Positions 8,528 through 17,246 of a stretch of 64,000 bases of DNA are shown here, one piece after another. The position numbers and the translations under genes are program-made. This DNA comes from Methylobacterium sp. GXS13 (lineage in GTDB: Bacteria; Pseudomonadota; Alphaproteobacteria; Rhizobiales; Beijerinckiaceae). The stretch's first letter is position 1; each line of letters begins with the position of its first letter. Location of the stretch: contig NZ_LKKO01000013.1 of assembly GCF_001455965.1 (NCBI RefSeq), positions 62,001 to 126,000 of the forward strand, in the 5' to 3' direction. The notes beneath the pieces were generated by a model. It was not told the DNA's origin. It saw nothing but the letters and a program-made list of their open reading frames with translations, and made no database searches.

Positions 8528-9676
8528 GTGGACCTCAGACTCGACGACCTCGTCCGGCATACCCGTGGCGATCCGGTTGCGGCGGCTCGCGAGGTCGCGG
8601 CCGGCGCGGCGCGTCGAGCCGGCCACCACGATCACGACGGCGGATTTCCGGCCGAGGATGTGGCGGAGCTGGCCCGGGTCGGCCTGCTGGCCGCGCCGGT
8701 CCCGAGGCGCGCCGGTGGCGCGGGCCTCGGTGAGGAGCCGGACGGAGCCATCCTGCGCGCCGTGCTGACGCAGATCGGCGCCGGCAGTCTCGCGCTGGGG
8801 CGCGTCTACGAGGGGCATATCAACGCCGTTCAGCTCGTCGCCCGGTATGCCAGCGGCGAGGCGCGCAACAACCTGCTTGCCGATGCCGCGCAAGGCCACC
8901 TGTTCGGGGTCTGGAACACCGAGCCGCCGGGCAACGGCCTCAAGATCGCCGGCACCGAAGGCACCCGGGTCCTGCACGGCGTGAAAACCTTCGCGTCGGG
9001 GGCCGGGTTCGTGACCCGCGCCCTCGTGACCGCGCAACCCGAGACCGGCGGCTCGCAGATGATCGTCGTCGCCCTCGAACCCGGCGAGCGGGCGGACCTC
9101 TCCGCCTGGCGGGCGCAGGGGATGCGGGCTTCGGCCACCGGAACTGTGGATTTCACCGGGCTGGGCCCCGAAAGCTTCACGCCGGTCGGTGCCCCCGACG
9201 ATTATCAGGTGCAGCCGCATTTCTCGGGCGGCGCTTGGCGCTTCCTCGCAGTCCAGCTGGGCGGCCTGCAGGCTGTGCTCGACGCCTGGCGCAGCCATCT
9301 CGTCGCCACCGGTCGCGGCGAGGACCCGCATCAGCTCGCACGCCTCGGCGAGGGCGTGATCGCCGCCGAGACCGCGCGCCTCTGGGTGGCGCGGGCAGCC
9401 GCGATCGTGGGCGAGGAGGGCGATCCGGACGGGATCATTGCCTACGTGAATCTCGCGCGCCTCGCGGTCGAGCGCGCCGGGCTGGACCTTTTGGAATTAG
9501 CCCAGCGCTCGGTCGGCCTGCAGGGATTCCTGCGCGACCACCCGCTGGAGCGCCTGACCCGGGATCTCGCTACCTACCTGCGCCAGCCCGGTCCCGACCG
9601 GGCGCTGACCGAGGGCGCCCGCCACGTGTTGCGTGCCCCGCAGGCGAGCGGCGATCTCTGGCTGGACGAGGCCTGA
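8528..9676 (+). CDS. Acyl-CoA dehydrogenase family protein
   Basis: Flavin-dependent dehydrogenase-like protein, 382 aa. A GTG start at 8528 is chosen because CCGGAG lies five bases upstream and homology begins with LRLDDLVRH; the frame is open further upstream without family sequence. Family features are an N-terminal helical domain, a mid beta-domain (GVWNTEPPGNGLKI, KTFASGAGFVTRALVTA), and a C-terminal helical bundle (GGLQAVLDAWRSHL, ERAGLDLLELAQRSVGLQGF). The substrate is unknown and the catalytic glutamate cannot be placed confidently; some relatives in this branch are monooxygenase-like. It is divergent from the hybrid kinase gene. Confidence 0.82.
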   Translation: MDLRLDDLVRHTRGDPVAAAREVAAGAARRAGHHDHDGGFPAEDVAELARVGLLAAPVPRRAGGAGLGEEPDGAILRAVLTQIGAGSLALGRVYEGHINAVQLVARYASGEARNNLLADAAQGHLFGVWNTEPPGNGLKIAGTEGTRVLHGVKTFASGAGFVTRALVTAQPETGGSQMIVVALEPGERADLSAWRAQGMRASATGTVDFTGLGPESFTPVGAPDDYQVQPHFSGGAWRFLAVQLGGLQAVLDAWRSHLVATGRGEDPHQLARLGEGVIAAETARLWVARAAAIVGEEGDPDGIIAYVNLARLAVERAGLDLLELAQRSVGLQGFLRDHPLERLTRDLATYLRQPGPDRALTEGARHVLRAPQASGDLWLDEA

Positions 9677-9805
9677 GCCGAAGGGATGGGATTCGGAACG
9701 CAAGCCTTTTCGAATGCGGCATCGCGTCTGTGAATCGGAGGGTGGCGGGCGGGAGCCCTGACCGTCGACCGGCGTTTGCAGCATCCGGGACAGGTTCGGA
9801 TCAGC

Positions 9806-12800
9806 ATGGCCAAGCGCAGGACGAAGACGGTCGCCCACCAGGAGACCGAGGACGCGCCGCTGATGCCGACCGGCGCGCTGGCGGTGGCGCTGCTGGGCCT
9901 GGCGGAGGATGCGGCGCCGCTGGTCCACGTCGCCCGGGATGCCAGGCGGCTGGAGGAACTGGCCGCGACGCTCAAGGCCCTCGACCCCGAGGCCCGCGTC
10001 GCCGTCTACCCGGAATGGGATTGCCTGCCCCTGGACCATGCCTCGCCGTCGCGGGCCATGATGGGTGCCCGGGCCGCCACGATGCGCTGGCTGACCGACC
10101 GGGACGCCCTGCCGGGCTTCCTCCTGACGACGGCCCCGGCGCTGATTCAGCGGGTGCCCCCGCCCGAGACCTGGGCCTCGGCCCGGGTGACCCTGCGGGT
10201 CGGCGCCCCCCTCGACGTGGCCGCCGTGACCGCCGACCGCCAGCGCCTCGGCTACATCCTCGACGAGCGGGTCGACGAGCCCGGCGAAATCGCCGTCCGG
10301 GGCCGCACCATCGAGGTGTTTCCCGCTGCAGCCCCGCGCCCTTGCCGGATCGAGCACGCCGAGGGCCGGGTCACCGCCATCCGCTCCTACGACCCGATCT
10401 CGCAGCGCTCCGTCGCCGAGGTCGAGGATCTGGTAATCGATCCGGCCACGGAGGTTATCCTGGCGCCGGATTCCGGCCAGAGCTTCGAGCCCTTCACCGG
10501 GCAGGAGCATCGGCTGGACCGCTATTATCCCCGCCTCGTCACCCTGCTGGATTACGTGCCTGAGGCCCGTCTCGTGGTCGAGGACGGCACCCAGGCCCGG
10601 GTCGATGCCTTCTACGAGCAGATGGACGAGGCCGGAGCCCGGCGTGCGCCCCGCGGCGGCCGGCCGGATGGCGGCGCCGGCCTCTACCTCGCGCCCAAGG
10701 CGTGGCGGGACCTCGTGACGGCGCGCACCCGGGCCATGGCCACGGACGCCGCGGCCGAGCCGGTCGAGATTCCGGTGTTCGCCCGAGAGCGCCGGCCGGA
10801 AACCGCCTTCGCCAAGTCGATGCGGGAGCGGCTGAAGGCCGGCGACGTGATCGTGCTGGCCGGCTCGCGCCAGCCGCTCCGGCGCCTGGTACGCCAGGCC
10901 GGCAAGATCGCCGAGCGCCCCGTCCGGCTGATCGACGCCTGGTCCGACGTGGCCGAGGCGTTACAGGGCGACATCGTCGCCCTGGAGGCGCCGATCGGAG
11001 CCGGCTTCCGGGTCCCGGCCGGAGGCGCGACCGTGTTCGCGGCGGCCGACCTGTTCGGGCCGGACGCCGCGGTGGCCGGCACCGCCCGGGCGATCCTGCC
11101 AATGGGCGAGGTCGACCTGCGTCCCGGCGACGTCGCGGTCGACCGCGACCACGGCCTGTGCGTGTTCGAAGGGCTGGAGCCCGTGGCGAGCCCCCAGGGC
11201 GTCGGCACGGACGACGAACCCTCCGAGGCCCTGCGGTTGCGCTTTGCCGGCGACGCGATCCTGATGGTGCCGGTAACCCAGGCCGATCGGATCTGGCGCT
11301 ACGGGCCGGAGCCGGATGCCGTCACCCTCGACAAGCTCGACGGCGGCACCTGGGCCCGCCGCCGCCTGCAGGCCGAGGCCACCATGGCGCGGACCGCCCG
11401 CGTGATGCTGGACGCCGCCCGCGCCCGCCGAGACACCGACGCCCCGATCCTGGCCCCGCCAGCCCGCGAGATGGAGCGGTTCGCCGCCGGTTTCGGCTTC
11501 GCCCCAACCCCCGATCAGGCCGCCGCGGTCGATGCGCTGATGGCCGATCTCGCCTCCGGCCGGCCGATGGATCGGCTCGTCTGCGGCGATGTCGGGTTCG
11601 GCAACCCCGCGGTGGCGCTGCGGGCACTCGCGGCGACGGTCTTTGCCGGCAAGCAGGCCGCGCTGATCGCCCCGACCACGGTCCTGGCCCGCCAGCACGT
11701 CGAGACCCTGCGCCGCCGGTTCGGTCGCTTCGGCATCGAGGTCGCGCAACTCTCGCGCCTGGTCTCCCCGGCCGAGGCCAAGCGCGTGAAGGCTGGTCTC
11801 GCCGATGGTACGATCCGGCTCGTGGTCGGCACCCAGGCGCTGGCCGCCCGCGGCGTGCGCTTTTCCGACCTCGGCCTGACGGTGATCGACGAGGAGCAGC
11901 GCTTCGGCGCCAAGATGAAGGCGGACCTGCGCCGCCTGGCCGAGGGCGGGCACGTGCTGACGCTCACCGCCACCCCGATCCCGCGCACGCTCCAGGCCGC
12001 GCTCGTCGGTCTCCAGAGCCTCAGCGTGATCGCCACGCCGCCGGTGATGCGCCAGCCGGTCCGGACCGTGGTGGCGCCGCTCGACGCCGACGCGGTGCGC
12101 GAGGCCCTGATCCGCGAGCATCGCCGCGGCGGCCAGAGCTTCGTCGTCTGCCCGCGCATCGAAGACATCGCCCCCATGGCCGAGCGCCTGCGTGGCCTCG
12201 TGCCCGGCCTCGACGTGCTGGTGGCGCATGGCGACCTGAAGCCGTCGGCCATGGACGAGGTCATGGTCCGCTTCGCCGACGGGGACGGCGACGTGCTGCT
12301 CGCCACCGCCATCGTGGAGAGCGGGCTCGACGTGCCACGGGCCAACACCATGCTGGTCTGGGAGGCCGCCCGGTTCGGGCTGGCGCAGCTCCACCAGCTG
12401 CGCGGTCGGGTCGGCCGTGGCCAGCGGCGTGGTGTCGTCCATCTGCTCAGCGATCCGGCCGCGCCGCCACCGCCCGCTTCCCTGCAGCGCCTACGTGCGC
12501 TGGAGGCGCTGGACCGGCTCGGCGCCGGCTTCGCGGTCAGCGCCCGCGACCTCGACCTGCGTGGCGCCGGCGACCTCGTCGGCGAGGATCAGGCCGGTCA
12601 CGCCAAGCTGGTCGGGCTCGGCCTCTACCAGCACCTGCTGCCGCTGTCCCTCCCCGCCGCCAAGGGCGAGCCGGCGGAGGATTGGAGCCCGGAGATCGAG
12701 ATCGGCCTGCCGAGCCGGATCCCGGAGGATTACGTCCCGGAGCCGGAGATCCGCTTGAGCCTCTACACGCGTCTGCTGCGCCTGCGCGACGGGGAGGCGA

Positions 12801-13114
12801 TCGAGGCCCTGGCCGGCGAGGTCGAGGACCGCTTCGGCGCAGCCCCGGCACCGGTCCTGGCCCTGTTCACCCTGGCGCGGCTGCGTGCCGCCTGCTGTGG
12901 ACTGGGTGTGGCCCGGCTCAGCGGCGGTCCCCAGGGTGTCGCGGCCGATATCCGAGCCGACCGGCCCCTGCCGCCGATGCCGGCCGAGGATGGGATCATC
13001 CTGCGCCAGGGCCGCGTGGTTTGGCGGAACGCGTGCGCCAACGCGGAGGCCCGGGCCAGCTTGGCGGCCGATCTCCTTGACCGCATCCGGGCTGCCCGGG
13101 AGCGCACGGCGTGA
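9806..13114 (+). CDS. Mfd-like transcription-repair coupling factor paralogue with degenerate Walker A
   Basis: Large SF2 translocase relative, 1102 aa (the usual Mfd is about 1150). It has the UvrB-homology N-terminal region (YPEWDCLPLDHASPSRAM), a CarD-type RNA-polymerase-interaction domain (LRPGDVAVDRDHGLCVFEGL), the two-lobed translocase, and the C-terminal TRCF domain (PSRIPEDYVPEPEIRLSLYT). The canonical GDVGFGKTE of motif I reads GDVGFGNPA here: N600 replaces the ATP-binding lysine and P601 the threonine. The other motifs are kept: DEEQ at 695-698, LTATPIPRTL, and QLHQLRGRVGRG. It is therefore probably a paralogue that cannot hydrolyse ATP normally, not the housekeeping Mfd. The ATG at 9806 is preferred over an upstream in-frame start. 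It stands alone in its transcription unit. Confidence 0.88.
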   Translation: MAKRRTKTVAHQETEDAPLMPTGALAVALLGLAEDAAPLVHVARDARRLEELAATLKALDPEARVAVYPEWDCLPLDHASPSRAMMGARAATMRWLTDRDALPGFLLTTAPALIQRVPPPETWASARVTLRVGAPLDVAAVTADRQRLGYILDERVDEPGEIAVRGRTIEVFPAAAPRPCRIEHAEGRVTAIRSYDPISQRSVAEVEDLVIDPATEVILAPDSGQSFEPFTGQEHRLDRYYPRLVTLLDYVPEARLVVEDGTQARVDAFYEQMDEAGARRAPRGGRPDGGAGLYLAPKAWRDLVTARTRAMATDAAAEPVEIPVFARERRPETAFAKSMRERLKAGDVIVLAGSRQPLRRLVRQAGKIAERPVRLIDAWSDVAEALQGDIVALEAPIGAGFRVPAGGATVFAAADLFGPDAAVAGTARAILPMGEVDLRPGDVAVDRDHGLCVFEGLEPVASPQGVGTDDEPSEALRLRFAGDAILMVPVTQADRIWRYGPEPDAVTLDKLDGGTWARRRLQAEATMARTARVMLDAARARRDTDAPILAPPAREMERFAAGFGFAPTPDQAAAVDALMADLASGRPMDRLVCGDVGFGNPAVALRALAATVFAGKQAALIAPTTVLARQHVETLRRRFGRFGIEVAQLSRLVSPAEAKRVKAGLADGTIRLVVGTQALAARGVRFSDLGLTVIDEEQRFGAKMKADLRRLAEGGHVLTLTATPIPRTLQAALVGLQSLSVIATPPVMRQPVRTVVAPLDADAVREALIREHRRGGQSFVVCPRIEDIAPMAERLRGLVPGLDVLVAHGDLKPSAMDEVMVRFADGDGDVLLATAIVESGLDVPRANTMLVWEAARFGLAQLHQLRGRVGRGQRRGVVHLLSDPAAPPPPASLQRLRALEALDRLGAGFAVSARDLDLRGAGDLVGEDQAGHAKLVGLGLYQHLLPLSLPAAKGEPAEDWSPEIEIGLPSRIPEDYVPEPEIRLSLYTRLLRLRDGEAIEALAGEVEDRFGAAPAPVLALFTLARLRAACCGLGVARLSGGPQGVAADIRADRPLPPMPAEDGIILRQGRVVWRNACANAEARASLAADLLDRIRAARERTA

Positions 13115-13130
13115 GGCGGATCCGACTCCA

Positions 13131-13164
13131 GGCGAACCATCCTCACGCGCTTGTGAGGTTCGCC
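13131..13164. terminator. Hairpin behind the mfd-like gene
   Basis: GGCGAA and CCTCAC pair with GTGAGG and TTCGCC around a GCGCTT loop, with a four-base bulge, 17 nt after the stop codon. There is no T-tract, so intrinsic termination is uncertain. Confidence 0.45.
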
Positions 13165-13528
13165 CAGGCTGCACCGGTACAATCGTATCAGTGACAGCGC
13201 AGCCGTCGCAGCCCATCTGCGGCGGGCCATACCCCGATCGAGTCTCCCCGCACCCCGCCGTGGTGTGGGGGGCAGTCGGGTCCCGCCGTTGTACCGGGGT
13301 CTCTTGCCCTTTCGGCTTCGGTACGACCGCATGGCCGGGTGCCCATGACCCCGTGCAAGGCGGGTACCCGGCCTGTCGTTCGTCCACGTCGAACCCATGA
13401 CGGGCCTGCGCCCGGAGTTGACCGGAGTCGTCCGCTCGGGCCTTCTCGATGGGAACGGGGTCATGCCCGGGTCTGCTGGAACCGTCCCGCAACCCTGTGC
13501 ATTTCCGGGGCCAACCAAGGGAGGCATC
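13165..13528. other. Intergenic stretch without a supported gene
   Basis: GC-rich DNA between the mfd-like gene and the GlcG-like gene. It contains several short inverted repeats (for example around 13250-13275) but no convincing promoter, RNA or coding signal beyond the GGGAGG ribosome site at 13519-13524 that serves the next gene. Confidence 0.4.
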
Positions 13529-13963
13529 ATGCACGTCACGATTGAGCAGGCCGAGCGCGCGATCGCCGCGGCACGGGCGAAGGCCAAGGAGCTCGACACC
13601 CAGATGTGCATCGCGGTCGTCGATTCCGGCGGCAACCTGAAGGCGTTCCACCGCATGGACGATGCCTGGGTCGGCTCGATCGACATCGCTCAGAAGAAGG
13701 CCAAGACCTCGGTGTTCTTCGGGATGATGACCGGCCAGATCGGTCAGCTGTCCCAGCCCGGCGGCCCGCTCTATGGCATCGAGCATTCCAACGATGGGCT
13801 GATCACATTCCCGGGCGGAATCCCGATCGTCGACGCCGACGGGGTCATGTCGGGCGCGATCGGCGTCAGTGGCTCCACAGTCGAGAACGATCACATCGTG
13901 GCGGAGGCCGGGGCCAGGGCCATTGGCCAGACCGAACTCCCGGCTCATCCCTGGCGGACCTGA
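13529..13963 (+). CDS. GlcG/HbpS family heme-binding-like protein
   Basis: 144-aa protein of the GlcG/HbpS (DUF336) family, small alpha/beta proteins that in characterised members bind heme or accompany glycolate and diol metabolism. The ATG at 13529 has a strong GGGAGG site 5 bases upstream and starts [19 protein letters not shown]. Family motifs are [34 protein letters not shown] and GAIGVSGST. There is no signal peptide. It stands alone, convergent with a PAS-domain gene, so no pathway can be inferred from neighbours. Confidence 0.9.
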   Translation: MHVTIEQAERAIAAARAKAKELDTQMCIAVVDSGGNLKAFHRMDDAWVGSIDIAQKKAKTSVFFGMMTGQIGQLSQPGGPLYGIEHSNDGLITFPGGIPIVDADGVMSGAIGVSGSTVENDHIVAEAGARAIGQTELPAHPWRT

Positions 13964-14002
13964 GCGAAGACGGACGGCCAGCGCGTCACACCACAATCCC
14001 TG

Positions 14003-14028
14003 GAGCCGTCACCAGAGGGGGACGGCTC
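14003..14028. terminator. Convergent hairpin between the GlcG-like and PAS genes
   Basis: GAGCCGTC (14003-14010) pairs perfectly with GACGGCTC (14021-14028) across a 10-base loop. It lies between two converging genes and touches the PAS stop codon, as expected of a shared terminator, but there is no T-run on either side. Confidence 0.5.
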
Positions 14029-14582
14029 TAAGGATCCCGCCCCGCCAGCGCCCGGCCGATCCCGAGCAGCAGCATGCTCGAGATCAGTTGGAGGTTCGCG
14101 TTGCCGTAGCGCTCAAGCGCGGAATGGACGCGGATGCACTGGTCGGCCGCGGCTTCCAGGTGCTTGCCCTGGGCCGCATCGTCCCCGTTCGCGGCCGGTG
14201 ATGCGCCGGCATAGAGATCGGTGACGTCGATATAGGCGCCGCGCCCTCGCAATGCGCCTACGGAGTCGGGCGCCAAGCGGCCGCGATTGAGGATCCAGCG
14301 AACGTGGCCGGCCTCGCTCAGGACGCGGAACTCCATCGAGACCAGGCCGCCCGTCCGGCGCACCGTGCGGATCCGGTCGAACACCCAGCCGCGATCTTCG
14401 GGATGGATGCGCCCGAGGGCAACATCCAGCGGTAATGGCTTGCCGGCAAAGCTCGAATCCCCGGACAACAAGGTGGCCGCACCCGCGTCGAGCACGGATC
14501 GGCCGGCCAGGACATCGGTGTCCCAAGTCCCGACGAATCCGGCATCCTGCAGGGCGGAGGCCGCCGTAGACGCCAACGCCAT
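14028..14582 (-). CDS. PAS-domain protein
   Basis: 184-aa soluble protein with one PAS fold of the PAS_3 type (about residues 10-125; landmarks GFVGTWDTDVLAG, IHPEDRGWVFDRIR, MEFRVLSEAGHVRWILNRGR, GAYIDVTDLY). The last 60 residues are helical and unassigned. No kinase, cyclase or DNA-binding output is attached, so it would have to act through a partner. No cofactor-binding cysteine typical of LOV domains is present. It is convergent with the GlcG-like gene; the upstream 315 bases contain no gene. Confidence 0.82.
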   Translation of the reverse strand: MALASTAASALQDAGFVGTWDTDVLAGRSVLDAGAATLLSGDSSFAGKPLPLDVALGRIHPEDRGWVFDRIRTVRRTGGLVSMEFRVLSEAGHVRWILNRGRLAPDSVGALRGRGAYIDVTDLYAGASPAANGDDAAQGKHLEAAADQCIRVHSALERYGNANLQLISSMLLLGIGRALAGRDP

Positions 14583-14897
14583 TCAATCCCCCAACCCCGG
14601 CTGCAGCCTCTTCATCGTCGGGCAGCCCGATAGCCCGCAGCGACACATGTTGCGGTGACGCGCCGTGTCCAGAGATTGTCCGGATCAATGACAGTTCTGC
14701 ACCCGGACATGTCGTCACGGGTCTCCGCCGCCCAGGCCGGGCCGGGTACTGCTTTTCGCCGGTTTGGTGGACTCATTCGTGCCGAGCAAACGCAGCGTAA
14801 AGCTTTTCATGCTCCGCTCCTTGCGCCGCTGAACTCATATCCACTTCAGCGGTGAATGCTTTACAGGCTCGGATACGGTACCGTTTCAGGTCTCTTG
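14583..14897. other. Intergenic region with nested inverted repeats
   Basis: No gene seen. The right half can fold: CCGCTGAA (14826-14833) pairs with TTCAGCGG (14845-14852), and outside it GTAAAGC (14797-14803) pairs with GCTTTAC (14858-14864), giving a two-level structure that ends 33 bases before the next ATG. It could be a structured leader of the 76-aa gene or a protein-binding dyad; it is not a tRNA. Confidence 0.4.
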
Positions 14898-15128
14898 ATG
14901 CGTACATACATCTTCCGGGCGATCCGCCGGGAACCGAACGGGATGCTCGGCCCCGACCTGTATCGGCACGCCTTCGCGGCGAAGGATGACTCGGACGCGG
15001 TGGCGGCGGCCAAGCGGATCGATCTCGATCTGACGCAGCTCGGCGCCAATGCGGTCTACGTCTCGGCGGAGGACGGGCGGGCGATCTGGAGCCTGCACGC
15101 GCAGGATTTTCCCGACCCGAGCCTCTGA
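14898..15128 (+). CDS. Small hypothetical protein
   Basis: 76-aa protein starting at the ATG at 14898 (MRTYIFRAIRREPNGMLGPD). Compact alpha/beta composition, no membrane segment or signal peptide, no cysteines. A longer frame from 14856 exists but adds a stretch that overlaps the inverted repeat GTAAAGC/GCTTTAC, so the downstream ATG is preferred. Codon use matches the chromosome. It precedes the amidohydrolase by 89 bases and may be independent of it. Function unknown. Confidence 0.55.
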   Translation: MRTYIFRAIRREPNGMLGPDLYRHAFAAKDDSDAVAAAKRIDLDLTQLGANAVYVSAEDGRAIWSLHAQDFPDPSL

Positions 15129-15217
15129 ATCCGCCCCCGCCCTGGTGCCGGATGGGATCACGGCCTAACGTCGCCGCCTTCGGTATACGGTCGGCCGAGG
15201 CGCGGGATCACATCAGC

Positions 15218-16477
15218 ATGGATCGCACCAACCTCCCGCTCTCGTCGAATCGCCTCTGGGACAGCCTGATGGAACTCGCCCGGATCGGCGCGCTCCCCAA
15301 CGGCGGCAACGACCGGCAGACCCTGACCGACCGGGACGCCGAGGGGCGTGCCCTGTTCCAGCGCTGGGGCGAGGCGATCGGGCTGACGCTCACCGTGGAC
15401 CGGATCGGCAACATGGTCTTCCACCGGCCGGGACGGGATCCGGACCGGAAGCCCGTCGCGATCGGCAGCCACCTCGACACCCAGCCCACCGGCGGCAAGT
15501 TCGACGGTCCGCTCGGCGTGCTCGCCGGCCTGGAAATCCTGCGCGCCCTGCACGAGGCCGGGATCGAGACCGAGGCGCCGCTCCTGCTGATCAACTGGTG
15601 CAACGAGGAGGGCTCGCGCTTCGCACCGCCGATGAGCGGCAGCGGCGTCGCCATGGGGATCGTCCCGGAGGCCGACGTGATGGAAACCCGCGACCTTGCC
15701 GGCCACGTCTTCGGCGAAGAGCTTCGACGGATCGGCTGGCAGGGGGAGGCGGATCCGGCGGCTCTTCGCGGGATCGGCGCCTATTTCGAATTGCACATCG
15801 AGCAGGGCAAGCGCCTGGAGGATGCCGGACTGACCATCGGGGTGGTCGACCGGGCGCTCGCCCAGATCTGGTACGAGATCACCGTGCTGGGCGAGGAGGC
15901 CCATGCCGGCAGCCCCATGGCCGGCCGGCGCGACGCCATGATGGCCGCTGCGGCGCTGATCGGGTCCCTGGAGGACATCGCCCGGGAAGCGGCCGGCCCC
16001 GAGGGCGAGCGCGGCCGCGCCACCGTGGGCGTGCTGAAGGCCGAGCCGGCGAGCCGCAACATCACGCCGGGCCGGGTCTGGTTCAGCCTCGACACCCGCC
16101 ACGGCGATCCCACGCAGCTGGAGGCGATGCGCGGGCGGATCCTGGCCCGGGCGGACGCGCTCGCGGCCGAGCGCGGCGTCACGATCCGGGTGGAGGAGTT
16201 CTGGCGCGCGCCGCTCACCCCGTTCGACCCGGATCTGGTCGACCGCGTTCAGGCCGCCGCCGAGGCCCGGGGCCATGCCTGGACCCGGATGCCCACCGCG
16301 ATCTATCACGATGCCGTCTATTGCGCCCGTCGGGTTCCGGCGGCCCTGGTGTTCTGCCCGTGCCACGGCGGCATCAGCCACAACGAGGCCGAGAGCATCA
16401 CGCCGGACTGGGCCCGGGCCGGCATGGAGGTGCTGGCCGACGCGGTCCTGGCCACCGCCGGAATCGTGCGGTCCTGA
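15218..16477 (+). CDS. M20-family Zn hydrolase (N-carbamoyl-L-amino-acid hydrolase / allantoate amidohydrolase type)
   Basis: Cytoplasmic dinuclear-metal amidohydrolase, 419 aa, that cleaves N-carbamoyl or ureido groups from amino acids or related compounds. Metal ligands are recognisable: H85 and D96 in IGSHLDTQPTGGKFDGPLG, the acidic pair E130-E131 in NWCNEEGSRF, FELHIEQG near 190, and the C-terminal HGGISHNEAES. The dimerisation lid domain lies between (EEAHAGSPMAGRRDAMMAAA). The ATG at 15218 is preferred to an upstream start because homology begins with LPLSSNRLWDSLMELARIG. It is followed at 15 bases by a small gene, probably in one operon. Sequence alone does not separate beta-ureidopropionase, hydantoinase-linked or allantoate activity. 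Confidence 0.88.
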   Translation: MDRTNLPLSSNRLWDSLMELARIGALPNGGNDRQTLTDRDAEGRALFQRWGEAIGLTLTVDRIGNMVFHRPGRDPDRKPVAIGSHLDTQPTGGKFDGPLGVLAGLEILRALHEAGIETEAPLLLINWCNEEGSRFAPPMSGSGVAMGIVPEADVMETRDLAGHVFGEELRRIGWQGEADPAALRGIGAYFELHIEQGKRLEDAGLTIGVVDRALAQIWYEITVLGEEAHAGSPMAGRRDAMMAAAALIGSLEDIAREAAGPEGERGRATVGVLKAEPASRNITPGRVWFSLDTRHGDPTQLEAMRGRILARADALAAERGVTIRVEEFWRAPLTPFDPDLVDRVQAAAEARGHAWTRMPTAIYHDAVYCARRVPAALVFCPCHGGISHNEAESITPDWARAGMEVLADAVLATAGIVRS

Positions 16478-16492
16478 GGAGGCTGGTTCGGC

Positions 16493-16810
16493 ATGTCAGA
16501 CGACAACGTCATCCGTCCGACCTTCGGCACGCCCCGCAATGCCGCGCCGCCCGAGCGAACCGATCCTGATGCCGATGCCGAGCTTCCGCCGCTGCGCCTG
16601 TTCGGCGCGGCCGCCGGCCACCGGGTCGGACTGATCCGCGACACGGCGGCCCAGGAAGGCGACGTGTTCCGGATCGTGGTCGGTCCGGAGGACGAGCAGG
16701 CGGTGGAGACCGTGGCGCTGCTACCAGCCGGTGCAGACACCGAGGGGGAGGCGGAGCGGATCGGCTTCGCGATCCTGAGGGCGCTGGAGGTGATCGAAGG
16801 CGCGGTCTGA
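16493..16810 (+). CDS. Hypothetical protein, 105 aa, behind the amidohydrolase
   Basis: Acidic 105-aa soluble protein. It starts with a proline-rich leader (MSDDNVIRPTFGTPRNAAPP) and has a compact C-terminal region (LRLFGAAAGHRVGLIRDTA, then alternating beta/alpha). GAGG lies about 18 bases upstream. The 15-base gap to the amidohydrolase suggests translation from the same mRNA. No recognisable domain; a link to the hydrolase is inferred only from position. Confidence 0.65.
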   Translation: MSDDNVIRPTFGTPRNAAPPERTDPDADAELPPLRLFGAAAGHRVGLIRDTAAQEGDVFRIVVGPEDEQAVETVALLPAGADTEGEAERIGFAILRALEVIEGAV

Positions 16811-16835
16811 CCCGGCTGCCCGCCCAATGGACCTG

Positions 16836-17087
16836 TCAGACGACCGGCTTCGGTTTGATGATCGGCGAGCGCGTCAGGCTCTGGATCTCGCGGCCCGGCC
16901 GCCCGGCCTTGAGGGCGATCTCCTCCTCCTGCTCGGCGATGACCTGCCGGGCCGGCTCATCGCCGTCGAGGCCGCCGAGGATCTCGGCGGGCACGCGGCG
17001 GTTCGAGGCCCGGGAGCCGTCCTCGAAGACGACGTCGAACAGAATGAAGCCCCGTTCCTGGGGTCTGGACTTGATGCGCTTAGCCAT
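16836..17087 (-). CDS. Small hypothetical protein, 83 aa
   Basis: Starts at the ATG at 17087 (MAKRIKSRPQERGFILFDVV) and ends in a basic tail. Compact beta-rich N-terminal half (DVVFEDGSRASNRRVPAEIL) and a glutamate-rich helix (EQEEEIALKAG). No domain recognised. The N-terminal half is reminiscent of small proteins that modulate other enzymes, but this is only a resemblance. It is convergent with the 105-aa gene and divergent from the spermidine-synthase-like gene. The frame is open far upstream of 17087 but without coding character. Confidence 0.6.
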   Translation of the reverse strand: MAKRIKSRPQERGFILFDVVFEDGSRASNRRVPAEILGGLDGDEPARQVIAEQEEEIALKAGRPGREIQSLTRSPIIKPKPVV

Positions 17088-17246
17088 AGGTGCTGATACG
17101 CCACCGCGATCCCGCGCGGCAGGGGGCACTGTCGCGCAGGGGGTTGCACCGCGCGCAGCGCCGAACCAGCTCGCGGCCCCTCTATCGCCGTGATCTTTCG
17201 TGCCGCCGGTCCAGGACCAGCTGCACCGCCAATCGAGGAAACGTCT

